The position numbers and the translations under genes were made by a program. A stretch of 7,233 nucleotides of DNA from an uncultured Oribacterium sp. (GTDB taxonomy: Bacteria; Bacillota; Clostridia; Lachnospirales; Lachnospiraceae): NCBI GenBank assembly GCA_938030845.1, contig CALHIC010000125.1, forward strand, positions 1-7,233, written 5' to 3'. This document shows, one piece after another, positions 1 through 6,931 of this stretch. Position 1 is the stretch's first letter, and each line of letters begins with the position of its first letter. Under the pieces are notes generated by a model. That model was not told the origin of the DNA and did not search any database. It saw nothing but the letters and a program-made list of their open reading frames with translations.

Positions 1-1
1 C

Positions 2-985
2 TTTGCGGTAAAGGGATTAGAGGCTATTCATCAGGCAGGACACGAGATTCTTCTGGTAGTCAGTCAGGAGGATAAAGCAAAGGACAGGAAGGGAAATCTC
101 CTTAAGACGCCGGTAAAGCAGGCAGCGGAAAGCCTGGGACTTCCCGTTCGTTCCGTACATCGTCTGAGAAAGGACGAAGAACTCCTTGCCTATTTAAAGG
201 AATTAAAGCCGGATTGTATTGTGGTGGCTGCCTTTGGACAGATCCTTCCCAAGGAGCTTTTAGAGCTTCCCCGCTATGGCTGTGTGAATATCCACGCTTC
301 TTTACTGCCTCTTTATCGGGGAGCTTCTCCGATTCAGCAGGCTATTTTGCATAGAGACAAGGAAACCGGTATTTCCACCATGCTGATGGGGGAGGGCTTG
401 GATACCGGAGACATCCTGCTTCAAAAAAAGCTTCCTTTAACGGGAGAAGAAACCGGAGAAAGTCTTTTTGAAGCCCTTTCTTTGCTTTCTCAGGATTGTA
501 TTTTGGAAACCCTTAGTCTCTTGGAAAAGGGGAATTGCCCCAGAAGAGCCCAGGAAGAGGAAAAGGCCAGTCATTGCAGTATGATTGTAAAGCAGGACGG
601 CTTTGTGAATTGGAATAAGCCTGCCGTGGAAATTGAAGCCATGGTTCGGGCCTTTAATCCCTGGCCTGCTGCTGTCAGTGTTCTTCCTAACGGGAAAAGC
701 TTTAAGATCTGGAAAGCCAGAGTTATCAAGCAGAAAGAGGAGAATTTTCAAAGTTTTTCTGAAATTAAAGAAGATTTGCTCTTAGCCCATTTACCGGAAA
801 GTCTTTCGGAGGAAGCGAAGGCGGCCTTTCGGAAGAAGGACGGTATAGGAAAGATGTATCGCAATAAGGAGAACAATCGCCTTCTTCTTTCCACAGGGGA
901 AGGATATTTGGAAATTTTGGAAATTCAGGTAGAAGGAAAAAAACGTTTGGACACCCCTGCCTTCTTACTAGGCTTCGGAGGATAA
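2..985 (+). CDS. fmt: Methionyl-tRNA formyltransferase (5'-partial)
   Basis: Transfers a formyl group from 10-formyl-tetrahydrofolate to Met-tRNAfMet for translation initiation in the cytoplasm. The frame is open from base 2 and its first visible residues (FAVKGLEAI) match the family just after the N-terminal GTPDF motif, so only about 10 codons should be missing to the left. The catalytic core is clear: the NIHASLLP segment carries the Asn (287-289) and His (293-295) equivalent to E. coli N106 and H108. It is followed by YRGASPIQ and by GLDTGD, whose Asp (401-403) matches D144. AFNPWP near 648-665 and the late TGEG and EGKKRL motifs mark the C-terminal tRNA-binding domain. That domain carries an unusual extra segment of roughly 30 residues around 728-841, and the protein ends soon after in GFGG. 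An in-frame GTG at 221 is internal, since homology continues upstream of it. The stop lies 1 nt before the ATG of the next gene. Identification is firm. Confidence 0.96.
   Translation, partial: FAVKGLEAIHQAGHEILLVVSQEDKAKDRKGNLLKTPVKQAAESLGLPVRSVHRLRKDEELLAYLKELKPDCIVVAAFGQILPKELLELPRYGCVNIHASLLPLYRGASPIQQAILHRDKETGISTMLMGEGLDTGDILLQKKLPLTGEETGESLFEALSLLSQDCILETLSLLEKGNCPRRAQEEEKASHCSMIVKQDGFVNWNKPAVEIEAMVRAFNPWPAAVSVLPNGKSFKIWKARVIKQKEENFQSFSEIKEDLLLAHLPESLSEEAKAAFRKKDGIGKMYRNKENNRLLLSTGEGYLEILEIQVEGKKRLDTPAFLLGFGG
977..981 (+). promoter_or_regulatory. Ribosome binding site of the zinc peptidase gene
   Basis: GGAGG lies inside the last codons of fmt, 5 nt upstream of the ATG at 987. It supports that start and suggests coupled translation of fmt and the downstream gene. 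Confidence 0.8.
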
Positions 986-986
986 T

Positions 987-1691
987 ATGCCTTATTCATA
1001 CTATTTTTTTGATCCCACTATGATTTTTGTCTATATCGGCATGGGGCTTTCCCTGCTGGCCTCCTCTTTGGTGAAGTCCACCTTTGCCAAATACGACCGG
1101 GTTCGTTCCCAAAGAGGCATCAGCGGAAGAGAGGCGGCGGAGATTATTTTACAGAAAAACGGTATCGGCTATGTGCAGGTGCTTTCCGTAAGAGGACATC
1201 TGAGCGATTTCTACAGCCCGAAGGACAAAACGGTAAATCTGTCGGAAGCCACGGAGAACTCCACATCCATTGCGGCCATCGGTGTTGCCGCCCACGAGTG
1301 CGGACATGCCGTTCAGGATGCGGTAGGCTATGTGCCCCTGGTCATCAGCCGGAATATTAATCCGGTTTGTGCTATTTGTTCACAGCTGGCCATTCCCATT
1401 ATTTTTATTGGCTTTCTGATTGGCCTAAGCGGCTTTATTCAGTTGGGAATCATTGTTTTCGCAGTGGCGATTTCCTTTCAGATTATTACCCTTCCGGTGG
1501 AGTGGAACGCTTCCCAAAGAGCCATGCGGATTTTGGAAGAGGAAGGGATTTTGAGCCCTCAGGAAATCAAGGGGGTTCGGGCAGTGCTTACTGCGGCGGC
1601 TCTTACTTATGTAGCGGCAGCGGCATCCTCCGTATTGCAGCTTCTTCGTTTACTCATTCTCTATGGAGGAAGAGGCAGAAGAGATGACTAA
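987..1691 (+). CDS. YugP-type membrane zinc metallopeptidase
   Basis: A 234-residue membrane protein of the neutral zinc metallopeptidase family (Pfam Zn_peptidase_2, B. subtilis YugP-like). The zinc-binding HECGH motif is at residues 103-107, followed by AVQ. A likely third ligand is Glu172 in the PVEWNAS segment, which resembles the PVEFxAS motif I recall for this family. Hydrophobic segments lie at about 11-29 (N-terminal anchor), 127-148, 151-170 and 201-226, so the active site is held next to the membrane. The tail is basic (RGRR). The physiological substrate of YugP-like proteins is not established; a role in membrane-protein turnover or envelope maintenance would be inference. The ATG is preceded by GGAGG at 5 nt, and its 3' end overlaps the start of rsmB. 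Its position between fmt and rsmB is recurrent in clostridia as I recall, which suggests cotranscription rather than a shared pathway. Family assignment is strong; function is open. Confidence 0.9.
   Translation: MPYSYYFFDPTMIFVYIGMGLSLLASSLVKSTFAKYDRVRSQRGISGREAAEIILQKNGIGYVQVLSVRGHLSDFYSPKDKTVNLSEATENSTSIAAIGVAAHECGHAVQDAVGYVPLVISRNINPVCAICSQLAIPIIFIGFLIGLSGFIQLGIIVFAVAISFQIITLPVEWNASQRAMRILEEEGILSPQEIKGVRAVLTAAALTYVAAAASSVLQLLRLLILYGGRGRRDD
1671..1675 (+). promoter_or_regulatory. Probable ribosome binding site for the rsmB start at 1684
   Basis: A purine-rich run containing AGAGG lies 8 nt before the ATG at 1684, and a stronger GGAGG at 1665-1669 is 14 nt away. A competing GGAGG at 1741-1745 lies 4 nt before another in-frame ATG at 1750. 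Sequence alone does not fully decide the start. Confidence 0.45.
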
Positions 1692-3012
1692 GGCTGAAAA
1701 AATGAAAAGCAAGACCGGAGCCAATGCAGGAATATCCACCGGAGGCAAAATGGATAAGAGGAAGAAAAACTTAAAGCCAAGAGTGGAAAAGAACGAAAGA
1801 GAGTTACTTTTGGAGCTTTTGGAAAAGGTCTTCTATGAAGGAGAGTTTATTCATCTTGCTTTACGAAAGCTCTTTTCAAACTATCCCGGCTTGGGAAACA
1901 GAGAGAAGGCGTTTTTAACCAGAAGCAGTCATGGGATTTTGGAACGGTATTTACAGCTGGACTATGTGATTTCCCTATATAGCAGTGTGAAGCTGAAAAA
2001 AATGAAGCCGGTGGTACTTTTAAGTCTTCGAATTGCCATTTATCAACTGCTATTTATGGATAAGATTCCGGATCATGCCATTGTGGATGAGGCGGTAAAA
2101 AGCATTAAGAAAAGAAAGCTTCAGGGTATGGTTCCCTTTGTCAATGCGGTTCTTCGAAAAATTGTTGGAGAGAAAGAGGAAATCATAAAGAAGCTGAAAG
2201 CCCTTCACAAGGAAGATTCGGTGTCCCTTTGTCTTCCACCGGATATTTTGGAAATCTTTTTGAAAGACTATGGCAGGGAGAGAACAATTGCCATGGCAGA
2301 GGCTTTCTTACAAAGTGACGGAGGCTTTTATATTCGAAATGAAGCCGGAGAGGGAGAACGGGTATCCGGAAATATTTTAGAGGAGGAGCGTTTTCGCTCC
2401 GGCGCAGTGACGATACAGGACTTTTCTTCTCAAGCAGTGGGAAAAAGCCTAAAGCTGAAAGAGGGAGACTTGGTACTGGACTGCTGCAGTGCTCCCGGAG
2501 GAAAGGCCTGCCATATCGCCTCCTTACTGAAGGGGAGCGGTAAGGTATACGCCAGAGATGCCCAGAAGGATAAGCTTCATTATATTGTAGAAAACCAAAG
2601 ACGACTTGGCCTTCAAAATATGGAAATCCAGCATTGGGATGCCAGAGTCCGGGATGAGCGCTTTATACATGATGGAGAAGGACTTTTAGATGTAGTGCTT
2701 TGTGATGCTCCCTGTTCCGGCCTGGGGGTTATCGGCAGAAAGCCGGACATTCGCCTGCATTTTAGCAAGGAATCCTTGGAAGAACTGCAAAGCCTGCAAC
2801 GGGAGATTCTAAGCACTGTCCAGGCCTATGTGAAAAAAGGAGGACAGCTTTTGTATTCCACCTGCAGTCTTTCCTTTAAGGAAAATGAGGAGAATCGGGA
2901 CTTTATTCTAAAAAATTTCCCTTTCACCCTTATCAAGGAAGAGAAGTTTATGCCCGGGAAGCCCTCGGACGGCTTTTATCTGGCTCTGTTTCAGAGAAAG
3001 ACGGAAGATTGA
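1684..3012 (+). CDS. rsmB: 16S rRNA (cytosine(967)-C5)-methyltransferase RsmB
   Basis: SAM-dependent enzyme making m5C967 (E. coli numbering) in 16S rRNA of the small subunit. With this start it has 442 residues, about the family's usual length. Residues ~37-165 form the NusB-like RNA-binding domain, including DHAIVDEAV and FVNAVLRKI. The Rossmann methyltransferase domain follows: motif I VLDCCSAPGGK from residue 264 binds SAM, motif IV DAPCSGLGVIGRKPDIR has Cys344, and motif VI YSTCS has Cys394, the expected nucleophile. It ends with the DGFYLALF strand typical of the family. Start choice: ATG at 1684 overlaps the yugP stop by 8 nt and looks coupled. ATG at 1663 would add seven mostly acidic residues, and ATG at 1750 has its own GGAGG and would remove a Lys-rich, low-complexity leader. 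The leader before residue ~37 is not part of the conserved fold, so homology cannot settle it. Function is certain; the start is not. Confidence 0.95.
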   Translation: MTKAEKMKSKTGANAGISTGGKMDKRKKNLKPRVEKNERELLLELLEKVFYEGEFIHLALRKLFSNYPGLGNREKAFLTRSSHGILERYLQLDYVISLYSSVKLKKMKPVVLLSLRIAIYQLLFMDKIPDHAIVDEAVKSIKKRKLQGMVPFVNAVLRKIVGEKEEIIKKLKALHKEDSVSLCLPPDILEIFLKDYGRERTIAMAEAFLQSDGGFYIRNEAGEGERVSGNILEEERFRSGAVTIQDFSSQAVGKSLKLKEGDLVLDCCSAPGGKACHIASLLKGSGKVYARDAQKDKLHYIVENQRRLGLQNMEIQHWDARVRDERFIHDGEGLLDVVLCDAPCSGLGVIGRKPDIRLHFSKESLEELQSLQREILSTVQAYVKKGGQLLYSTCSLSFKENEENRDFILKNFPFTLIKEEKFMPGKPSDGFYLALFQRKTED

Positions 3013-3084
3013 TCCCCACATTGTACCGGAAGAATTCGGAGAAGTAAGTTTACGCAATTTCAGAAAAGGATGGAGGAGTAATTC
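3013..3084 (+). other. Short intergenic spacer between rsmB and rlmN
   Basis: This is the only gap longer than two bases between genes in the window. It contains the rlmN ribosome binding site. A weak CCG...CGG inverted pair lies around 3027-3040, without the GC-rich stem and T-run of an intrinsic terminator. I find no convincing -35/-10 pair. It therefore reads as operon-internal spacer, although a weak internal promoter cannot be excluded by eye. Confidence 0.5.
3072..3078 (+). promoter_or_regulatory. Ribosome binding site supporting a TTG start for rlmN
   Basis: GGAGGAG ends 6 nt before the TTG at 3085 (the GGAGG core is 8 nt away), an optimal distance. The alternative ATG at 3103 lies about 24 nt from this element and has only a weaker AGAAGG at 5 nt. 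Confidence 0.65.
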
Positions 3085-4149
3085 TTGCAAGAGAAGGAAG
3101 GCATGAAAAATATTCGTGATTTAGAGCTTATAGAGCTGAAAAGTCTGTGTAAGGAAGAGGGATTTCCTGCTTATCGGGCGGAGCAGCTTTTTTCCTGGCT
3201 TCATGAAAAAGCTGTGGAGGAGTATACGGAAATGACGAATATTCCTAAGGCTATGCGGGAAAAGCTTGCAGAAGGCTATTCCGTGGCCTTACCTGAGGCG
3301 GATTTACACCTTTGCTCTAAAATGGATGATACGGAGAAGTTTCTTTTTCGTTTATCTGACGGGCATAAAATAGAATCTGTTTTCATGCGGTATCAGCATG
3401 GAAACTCCGCCTGCATTTCCACCCAGGTGGGCTGCAGGATGGGCTGTGCCTTCTGCGCGTCCACTTTGGACGGACTTGCCAGAAACTGTACCACAGGAGA
3501 AATGCTTGGGCAGATTTATGCTATGGAAAAGCTGACAGGACAAAGAATTTCTCATGTGGTGCTGATGGGCTCCGGAGAGCCATTGGATAACTACAAGGAG
3601 GTTACCCGTTTCTTACGAATCATCAGTGACGAGAAGGGAAAAAATCTCTCCATCAGAAACATTACCCTGTCCACCTGTGGTCTGGTACCGAGAATCTATG
3701 ATTTGGCCAGGGAAAATTATGGGATTACACTGGCTCTAAGCCTGCATGCCCCAACGGATGAACAGCGAAGAAAAATCATGCCCATTGCCAATCGCTATTC
3801 CTTATCAGAAATTATGCCGGCGGTAAAGGAATATTTTAAGAAAACCGGCAGAAGAGTCAGCTTTGAGTATGCCTTGGTACTGGGGGTAAATGACGGAGAA
3901 GAGGACAGAAAGGCTTTAGCGGATTTATTAAAAGGGGAGAAGGGAGAACATTTTCCCTGTCATGTGAATCTTATTCCGGTAAATCCCATCAAAGAAAGGA
4001 CTTTTGCACCGCCGGACCGGAAGAGGGTGTATGCTTTTCAGGAGTATTTACAGAAAAGAGGCATTACCTGTACGGTAAGAAGAGAGATGGGGGCAGATAT
4101 TGCCGGAGCTTGCGGACAATTACGAAGGGATGGAACAAAAGGGGCTTAA
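3085..4149 (+). CDS. rlmN: Dual-specificity 23S rRNA A2503 / tRNA A37 C2-methyltransferase RlmN
   Basis: Radical-SAM enzyme that methylates C2 of A2503 in 23S rRNA at the peptidyl-transferase centre and, in studied species, A37 of some tRNAs. The 354-residue length is normal. An N-terminal helical RNA-binding domain covers about residues 7-70. The CxxxCxxC iron-sulfur motif uses Cys117, Cys121 and Cys124 (GCRMGCAFC). The two cysteines needed for the ping-pong mechanism are present: Cys110 (ACISTQVGC, equivalent to E. coli C118) and the methyl-carrying Cys343 (AGACGQL, equivalent to C355). The SAM-binding GSGEPLDN loop, STCGLVP and LSLHAP motifs follow. The paralogue Cfr, a resistance enzyme acting on C8 of the same base, shares these cysteines; RlmN is preferred because of the housekeeping neighbourhood. 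The start is the TTG with an ideal GGAGG, or else ATG at 3103, which gives MKNIRDLEL, close to typical RlmN N-termini. The stop lies 1 nt before prpC. Confidence 0.95.
   Translation: MQEKEGMKNIRDLELIELKSLCKEEGFPAYRAEQLFSWLHEKAVEEYTEMTNIPKAMREKLAEGYSVALPEADLHLCSKMDDTEKFLFRLSDGHKIESVFMRYQHGNSACISTQVGCRMGCAFCASTLDGLARNCTTGEMLGQIYAMEKLTGQRISHVVLMGSGEPLDNYKEVTRFLRIISDEKGKNLSIRNITLSTCGLVPRIYDLARENYGITLALSLHAPTDEQRRKIMPIANRYSLSEIMPAVKEYFKKTGRRVSFEYALVLGVNDGEEDRKALADLLKGEKGEHFPCHVNLIPVNPIKERTFAPPDRKRVYAFQEYLQKRGITCTVRREMGADIAGACGQLRRDGTKGA
4137..4144 (+). promoter_or_regulatory. Ribosome binding site that fixes the prpC start at 4151
   Basis: An AAAAGGGG run inside the last codons of rlmN ends 6 nt before the ATG at 4151. 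It favours this start over the in-frame TTG at 4100 and ATG at 4130, both of which lie well inside rlmN. Confidence 0.6.
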
Positions 4150-4150
4150 G

Positions 4151-4888
4151 ATGGAGTTTTTTGCAAAAACGGATCAGGGAAAAATGCGAAAAATGAATCA
4201 GGATTTTCTTTTCGCCACAGGGGATGCCCTGGGGAAATTTCCCAATCTTTTTCTTTTGGCAGACGGAATGGGAGGACACAGAGCCGGTGACTTTGCCTCC
4301 CGCTATTTGGTGGAAAGCTTGACGACGCTTTTGAAACAGACGGAAGAGCTGCCTTTGGTACGAAGCTTGGAGAAGGCAATACAGAAGATGAATCTGGAGC
4401 TGCTTCGTCTTTCCCAAAGCAATATCCATTTACAGGGGATGGGAAGTACCTTGGTTACCGCCTTTGTAGAGGGAAACAGCATTGTTTTCTCCAACGTTGG
4501 AGACAGTAGAGCCTACCTTTTTCAAAGAAATCGTCTGCGGCAGGTTACCAGAGACCACAGCTATGTGGAGGAGATGATTCAGAGAGGGAAAATGATTCGA
4601 GGCTCTGAGGAATATCAAAAGAGTAAGAACATGATTACCCGGGCGGTTGGCGTGGAAAAGTACCTGGAAGTGGACTTCTTCGAGGAGGAGTGGGAGGAAG
4701 GAGATTTATTTTTCCTTTGCTCCGACGGCCTTAGCAATATGGTGGATCAGGAAAGTATGGTACAGATTTTAAAGGATGACTCCAGTTTGGAAGAAAAGGG
4801 AGAGGCTTTGATTACCTTAGCCAATATTAATGGGGGAAAAGACAATATCGCCTTGATTTTGGTGAAACCCGGAAAGGAGCAGGGATAA
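4151..4888 (+). CDS. prpC: PP2C-family Ser/Thr protein phosphatase (PrpC/Stp)
   Basis: Metal-dependent (Mn/Mg) phosphatase that removes phosphate from the kinase encoded next door and from its substrates. The 245-residue product is a lone catalytic domain of the usual bacterial size. Motifs appear in order: RKMNQD (Asp18), ADGMGGH (Asp38, Gly39), GMGSTLV (96-102), GDSRAY (Asp118), SDGLSNMV (Asp192) and GGKDNI (Asp231). The metal-binding aspartates expected of Stp/PstP enzymes are therefore all present. No signal peptide or membrane segment is seen, so it is cytoplasmic. The ATG at 4151 is chosen because the family begins with a short strand followed by TDxGxxRxxNQD, exactly as here; longer in-frame versions would only add sequence that overlaps the end of rlmN. 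It starts 1 nt after the rlmN stop, and its own stop overlaps the kinase start by one base (TAATG), implying matched expression of the pair. Confidence 0.95.
   Translation: MEFFAKTDQGKMRKMNQDFLFATGDALGKFPNLFLLADGMGGHRAGDFASRYLVESLTTLLKQTEELPLVRSLEKAIQKMNLELLRLSQSNIHLQGMGSTLVTAFVEGNSIVFSNVGDSRAYLFQRNRLRQVTRDHSYVEEMIQRGKMIRGSEEYQKSKNMITRAVGVEKYLEVDFFEEEWEEGDLFFLCSDGLSNMVDQESMVQILKDDSSLEEKGEALITLANINGGKDNIALILVKPGKEQG
4873..4879 (+). promoter_or_regulatory. Ribosome binding site of the kinase gene
   Basis: AAAGGAG at the end of prpC ends 8 nt before the ATG at 4888. Together with the TAATG stop-start overlap it supports coupled translation of phosphatase and kinase. Confidence 0.75.
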
Positions 4889-6930
4889 TGAAATGGGAAA
4901 AAGGAACTCTGCTACAGGATCGATATAGTATAGAAGCCCTCATTGGAGAGGGAGGCATGAGCTATGTATACCGTGCCAGAGATCAAAAATTAGGAAGAAC
5001 AGTAGCCATAAAGGTCTTAAAGCAGGATTATGCAGAGGATCAGGAATTTGTTCGAAAATTCCAGGACGAAGCCAAGGCTGCCGCAAAGCTGAATCATTTG
5101 AATATTGTCTCCGCCTATGATGTTGTGGATGAGGGGGATACGCACTTTATCGTCATGGAATTGGTGGAGGGAATTACCTTAAAGAACTATATCCATAGAA
5201 AGGGAAAATGCTCGGAGCGAGAAGCTATCGGCATTGCACTTCAGCTTGTGGAAGGTATGGATACTGCTCATAAGATGGGGATTGTGCACAGAGACATTAA
5301 GCCCCAGAATATGATTGTCAGCACCGAAGGGGTGGTGAAAATTGCCGATTTCGGAATTGCCAGGGCCGCAAGCCAAGAAACAGCCAATACGGCGGTGATG
5401 GGTTCCGTACATTATATTTCACCGGAGCAGGCAAGAAGAGGGGTTTCCGACCAGCGTTCCGATATCTATTCATTGGGATGCACTATTTATGAAATGCTTA
5501 CCGGAAAGCTTCCCTATGCCGGAGAGAATTCCATGGCGGTGGTTTTTTCCCACATGGAAGATCCTATTCCCCGGGTAAGGGATTTGGAGCCTGAGGTTTC
5601 CCCTGCCTTAGATTATGTGGTTTGGAAGGCTATGCAGAAAAAGCCCTCTGCCCGTTATCAAAGTGTGGAGGAGCTGCGGGATGACTTAAATCTTGCTTTG
5701 GAAGACCCGGAAGCCGGTTTTTTAAACGACAGGCAGGATGAAGGAGACGAGTCCGTATCCCGTCAGGCCAGACAGGAAATGGATAAAGGCATTTCCCGAC
5801 TGTATAAAGCCTTGGCCATTTTGTCCGTAGTTTGTATCCTGGGTGTATTTCTTTTCCTAGGCTTTAAATTAGTGGGTATGCTTCGATCCGTAAAGGATCT
5901 TTCTCCCAAGACGGAAAGCGCAACGGAGAAGGAAACGGAGGAAAGCACCCAGGTGGCGATTACCATTTCCGCCTTAGACAGCTTACTGCCGGATATTGTG
6001 GGAAAGACCATTCCCGAGGCGGAGAAATATCTCTCCTCTTATGACATTAAGATTTATCCGGAAAAGGAGGAATTTTCCGAGAAATACGAGGAAGGACAGA
6101 TTATTTCCTACCCCAGTGGAAAATATGGGGTCAGAAGCCGATTGTACGTGACGGTTTCCAAGGGAAGTAAGGTACTGGTATTTTATGATAAGGAGCATCC
6201 TGAGGACTTAACGAAGCTTCAGCAGATGGAGCTCAGCACGGTAGAGAAGGAGTTAAAGGATAGAGAGATTCCCTACAAGGTGCTTGAGCAAATGTCGGAT
6301 ACAGTGGAAAAGGGATATCTGATCAGTACCAACAAGGCGGATACATCAGAGCCGGGAGAGCTGGAGCTTGTAGTCAGTACCGGAATTCCGGATAACTGGG
6401 CCGTGGTTCCTGATCTTACTAATCTTTCCGAGAAAGAAGCCATTTCCGCCTTGGAGGATGCCGGTTTGGAAGCCGGAGTGATTTCCTATATTCCCAGCAC
6501 AAGCGTAGCAAAGGGTGTGGTGCTGAAGCAGTCTGTAGCAAAGGACAGCTATGTGGAAAGAGGACAGGCAATTCCCTTCAGCGTAAGCTCCGGTCCGGAT
6601 GGAGAAAGCAGTACAAAGCTTGCCCCCTCTGATGACAACAGCAAGGCATGGGTATCCAGCATAAATCAAACCGTTGTTTTGGGAAGTGGCGGTCCCGGTG
6701 TTGATGGCACCGTCCTTGTGGTAGTTTATCTTCGACAAGACGTAAACGGAGAAAGCCGGTACACCACCCTGCAAGCCGCAAGATCATACGTAATCGGAAG
6801 CGAAATGCAGTTAAGCATTGGCCGAATCAAGGGAATTGCCGGACTTTCCAAGGGTACCGTGGAAGTAGTGGATGCGGAGAAGGATAGGGTTCTGGCCGCC
6901 TATGATCTGGATTTCGCTCCGGAGGCTTAG
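4888..6930 (+). CDS. prkC: PASTA-domain transmembrane Ser/Thr protein kinase (PrkC/StkP/PknB family)
   Basis: Membrane sensor kinase of 680 residues. The cytoplasmic kinase domain covers about 13-270: glycine loop GEGGMSYVY (20-28), Lys42 in VAIKVLK, Glu61 in the C-helix, HRDIKPQN (134-141, catalytic Asp136), DFG (154-156), and an activation loop with Thr165 and Thr168 before GSVHYISPEQ. A charged juxtamembrane stretch (~271-305) leads to one membrane helix at about 307-330. A Ser/Thr/Glu-rich linker follows, then the extracellular part: PASTA 1 (~366-427, LPDIVGKTI), a divergent PASTA-like unit (~428-499), PASTA 3 (~505-570, VPDLTNLS), and a C-terminal domain (~586-680) that looks beta-rich and lies where other family members carry an Ig-like domain. 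In this family PASTA repeats bind muropeptides or lipid II, and the kinase controls germination, wall synthesis and translation factors; the ligand here is inferred. All catalytic residues are intact. It is coupled to prpC upstream and rsgA lies 1 nt downstream. Confidence 0.96.
   Translation: MKWEKGTLLQDRYSIEALIGEGGMSYVYRARDQKLGRTVAIKVLKQDYAEDQEFVRKFQDEAKAAAKLNHLNIVSAYDVVDEGDTHFIVMELVEGITLKNYIHRKGKCSEREAIGIALQLVEGMDTAHKMGIVHRDIKPQNMIVSTEGVVKIADFGIARAASQETANTAVMGSVHYISPEQARRGVSDQRSDIYSLGCTIYEMLTGKLPYAGENSMAVVFSHMEDPIPRVRDLEPEVSPALDYVVWKAMQKKPSARYQSVEELRDDLNLALEDPEAGFLNDRQDEGDESVSRQARQEMDKGISRLYKALAILSVVCILGVFLFLGFKLVGMLRSVKDLSPKTESATEKETEESTQVAITISALDSLLPDIVGKTIPEAEKYLSSYDIKIYPEKEEFSEKYEEGQIISYPSGKYGVRSRLYVTVSKGSKVLVFYDKEHPEDLTKLQQMELSTVEKELKDREIPYKVLEQMSDTVEKGYLISTNKADTSEPGELELVVSTGIPDNWAVVPDLTNLSEKEAISALEDAGLEAGVISYIPSTSVAKGVVLKQSVAKDSYVERGQAIPFSVSSGPDGESSTKLAPSDDNSKAWVSSINQTVVLGSGGPGVDGTVLVVVYLRQDVNGESRYTTLQAARSYVIGSEMQLSIGRIKGIAGLSKGTVEVVDAEKDRVLAAYDLDFAPEA
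6921..6925 (+). promoter_or_regulatory. Ribosome binding site of rsgA
   Basis: GGAGG within the last kinase codons ends 6 nt before the ATG at 6932, supporting that start. Confidence 0.75.
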
Positions 6931-6931
6931 G

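Noticed and set aside
1367..1687. 106-residue + strand frame inside the zinc peptidase gene
   Set aside because: It overlaps the conserved peptidase frame, resembles no known protein, and is Gly/Ser-rich as expected of an out-of-frame reading.
3027..3040. CCG...CGG inverted pair after rsmB as a possible terminator
   Set aside because: The stem is only three base pairs and no T-run follows, so it cannot be called an intrinsic terminator.
3085..4149. The rlmN gene as the resistance methylase Cfr
   Set aside because: The shared cysteines cannot tell them apart, but the gene sits in a conserved housekeeping cluster next to rsmB and prpC with no mobile-element signs, which fits RlmN.
4100..4150. 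Longer version of prpC starting at the TTG at 4100
   Set aside because: The added residues are the overlapping rlmN 3' end read in another frame. Family alignment and the AAAAGGGG site favour the ATG at 4151.
4064..4429. 121-residue minus-strand frame across the rlmN-prpC junction
   Set aside because: It is antisense to two well-supported genes, with no motif or ribosome binding site to support it.
6346..6774. 142-residue open frame on the minus strand inside the kinase gene
   Set aside because: It lies wholly antisense to the PASTA-coding region, has no recognisable domain, and the sense frame is clearly coding.
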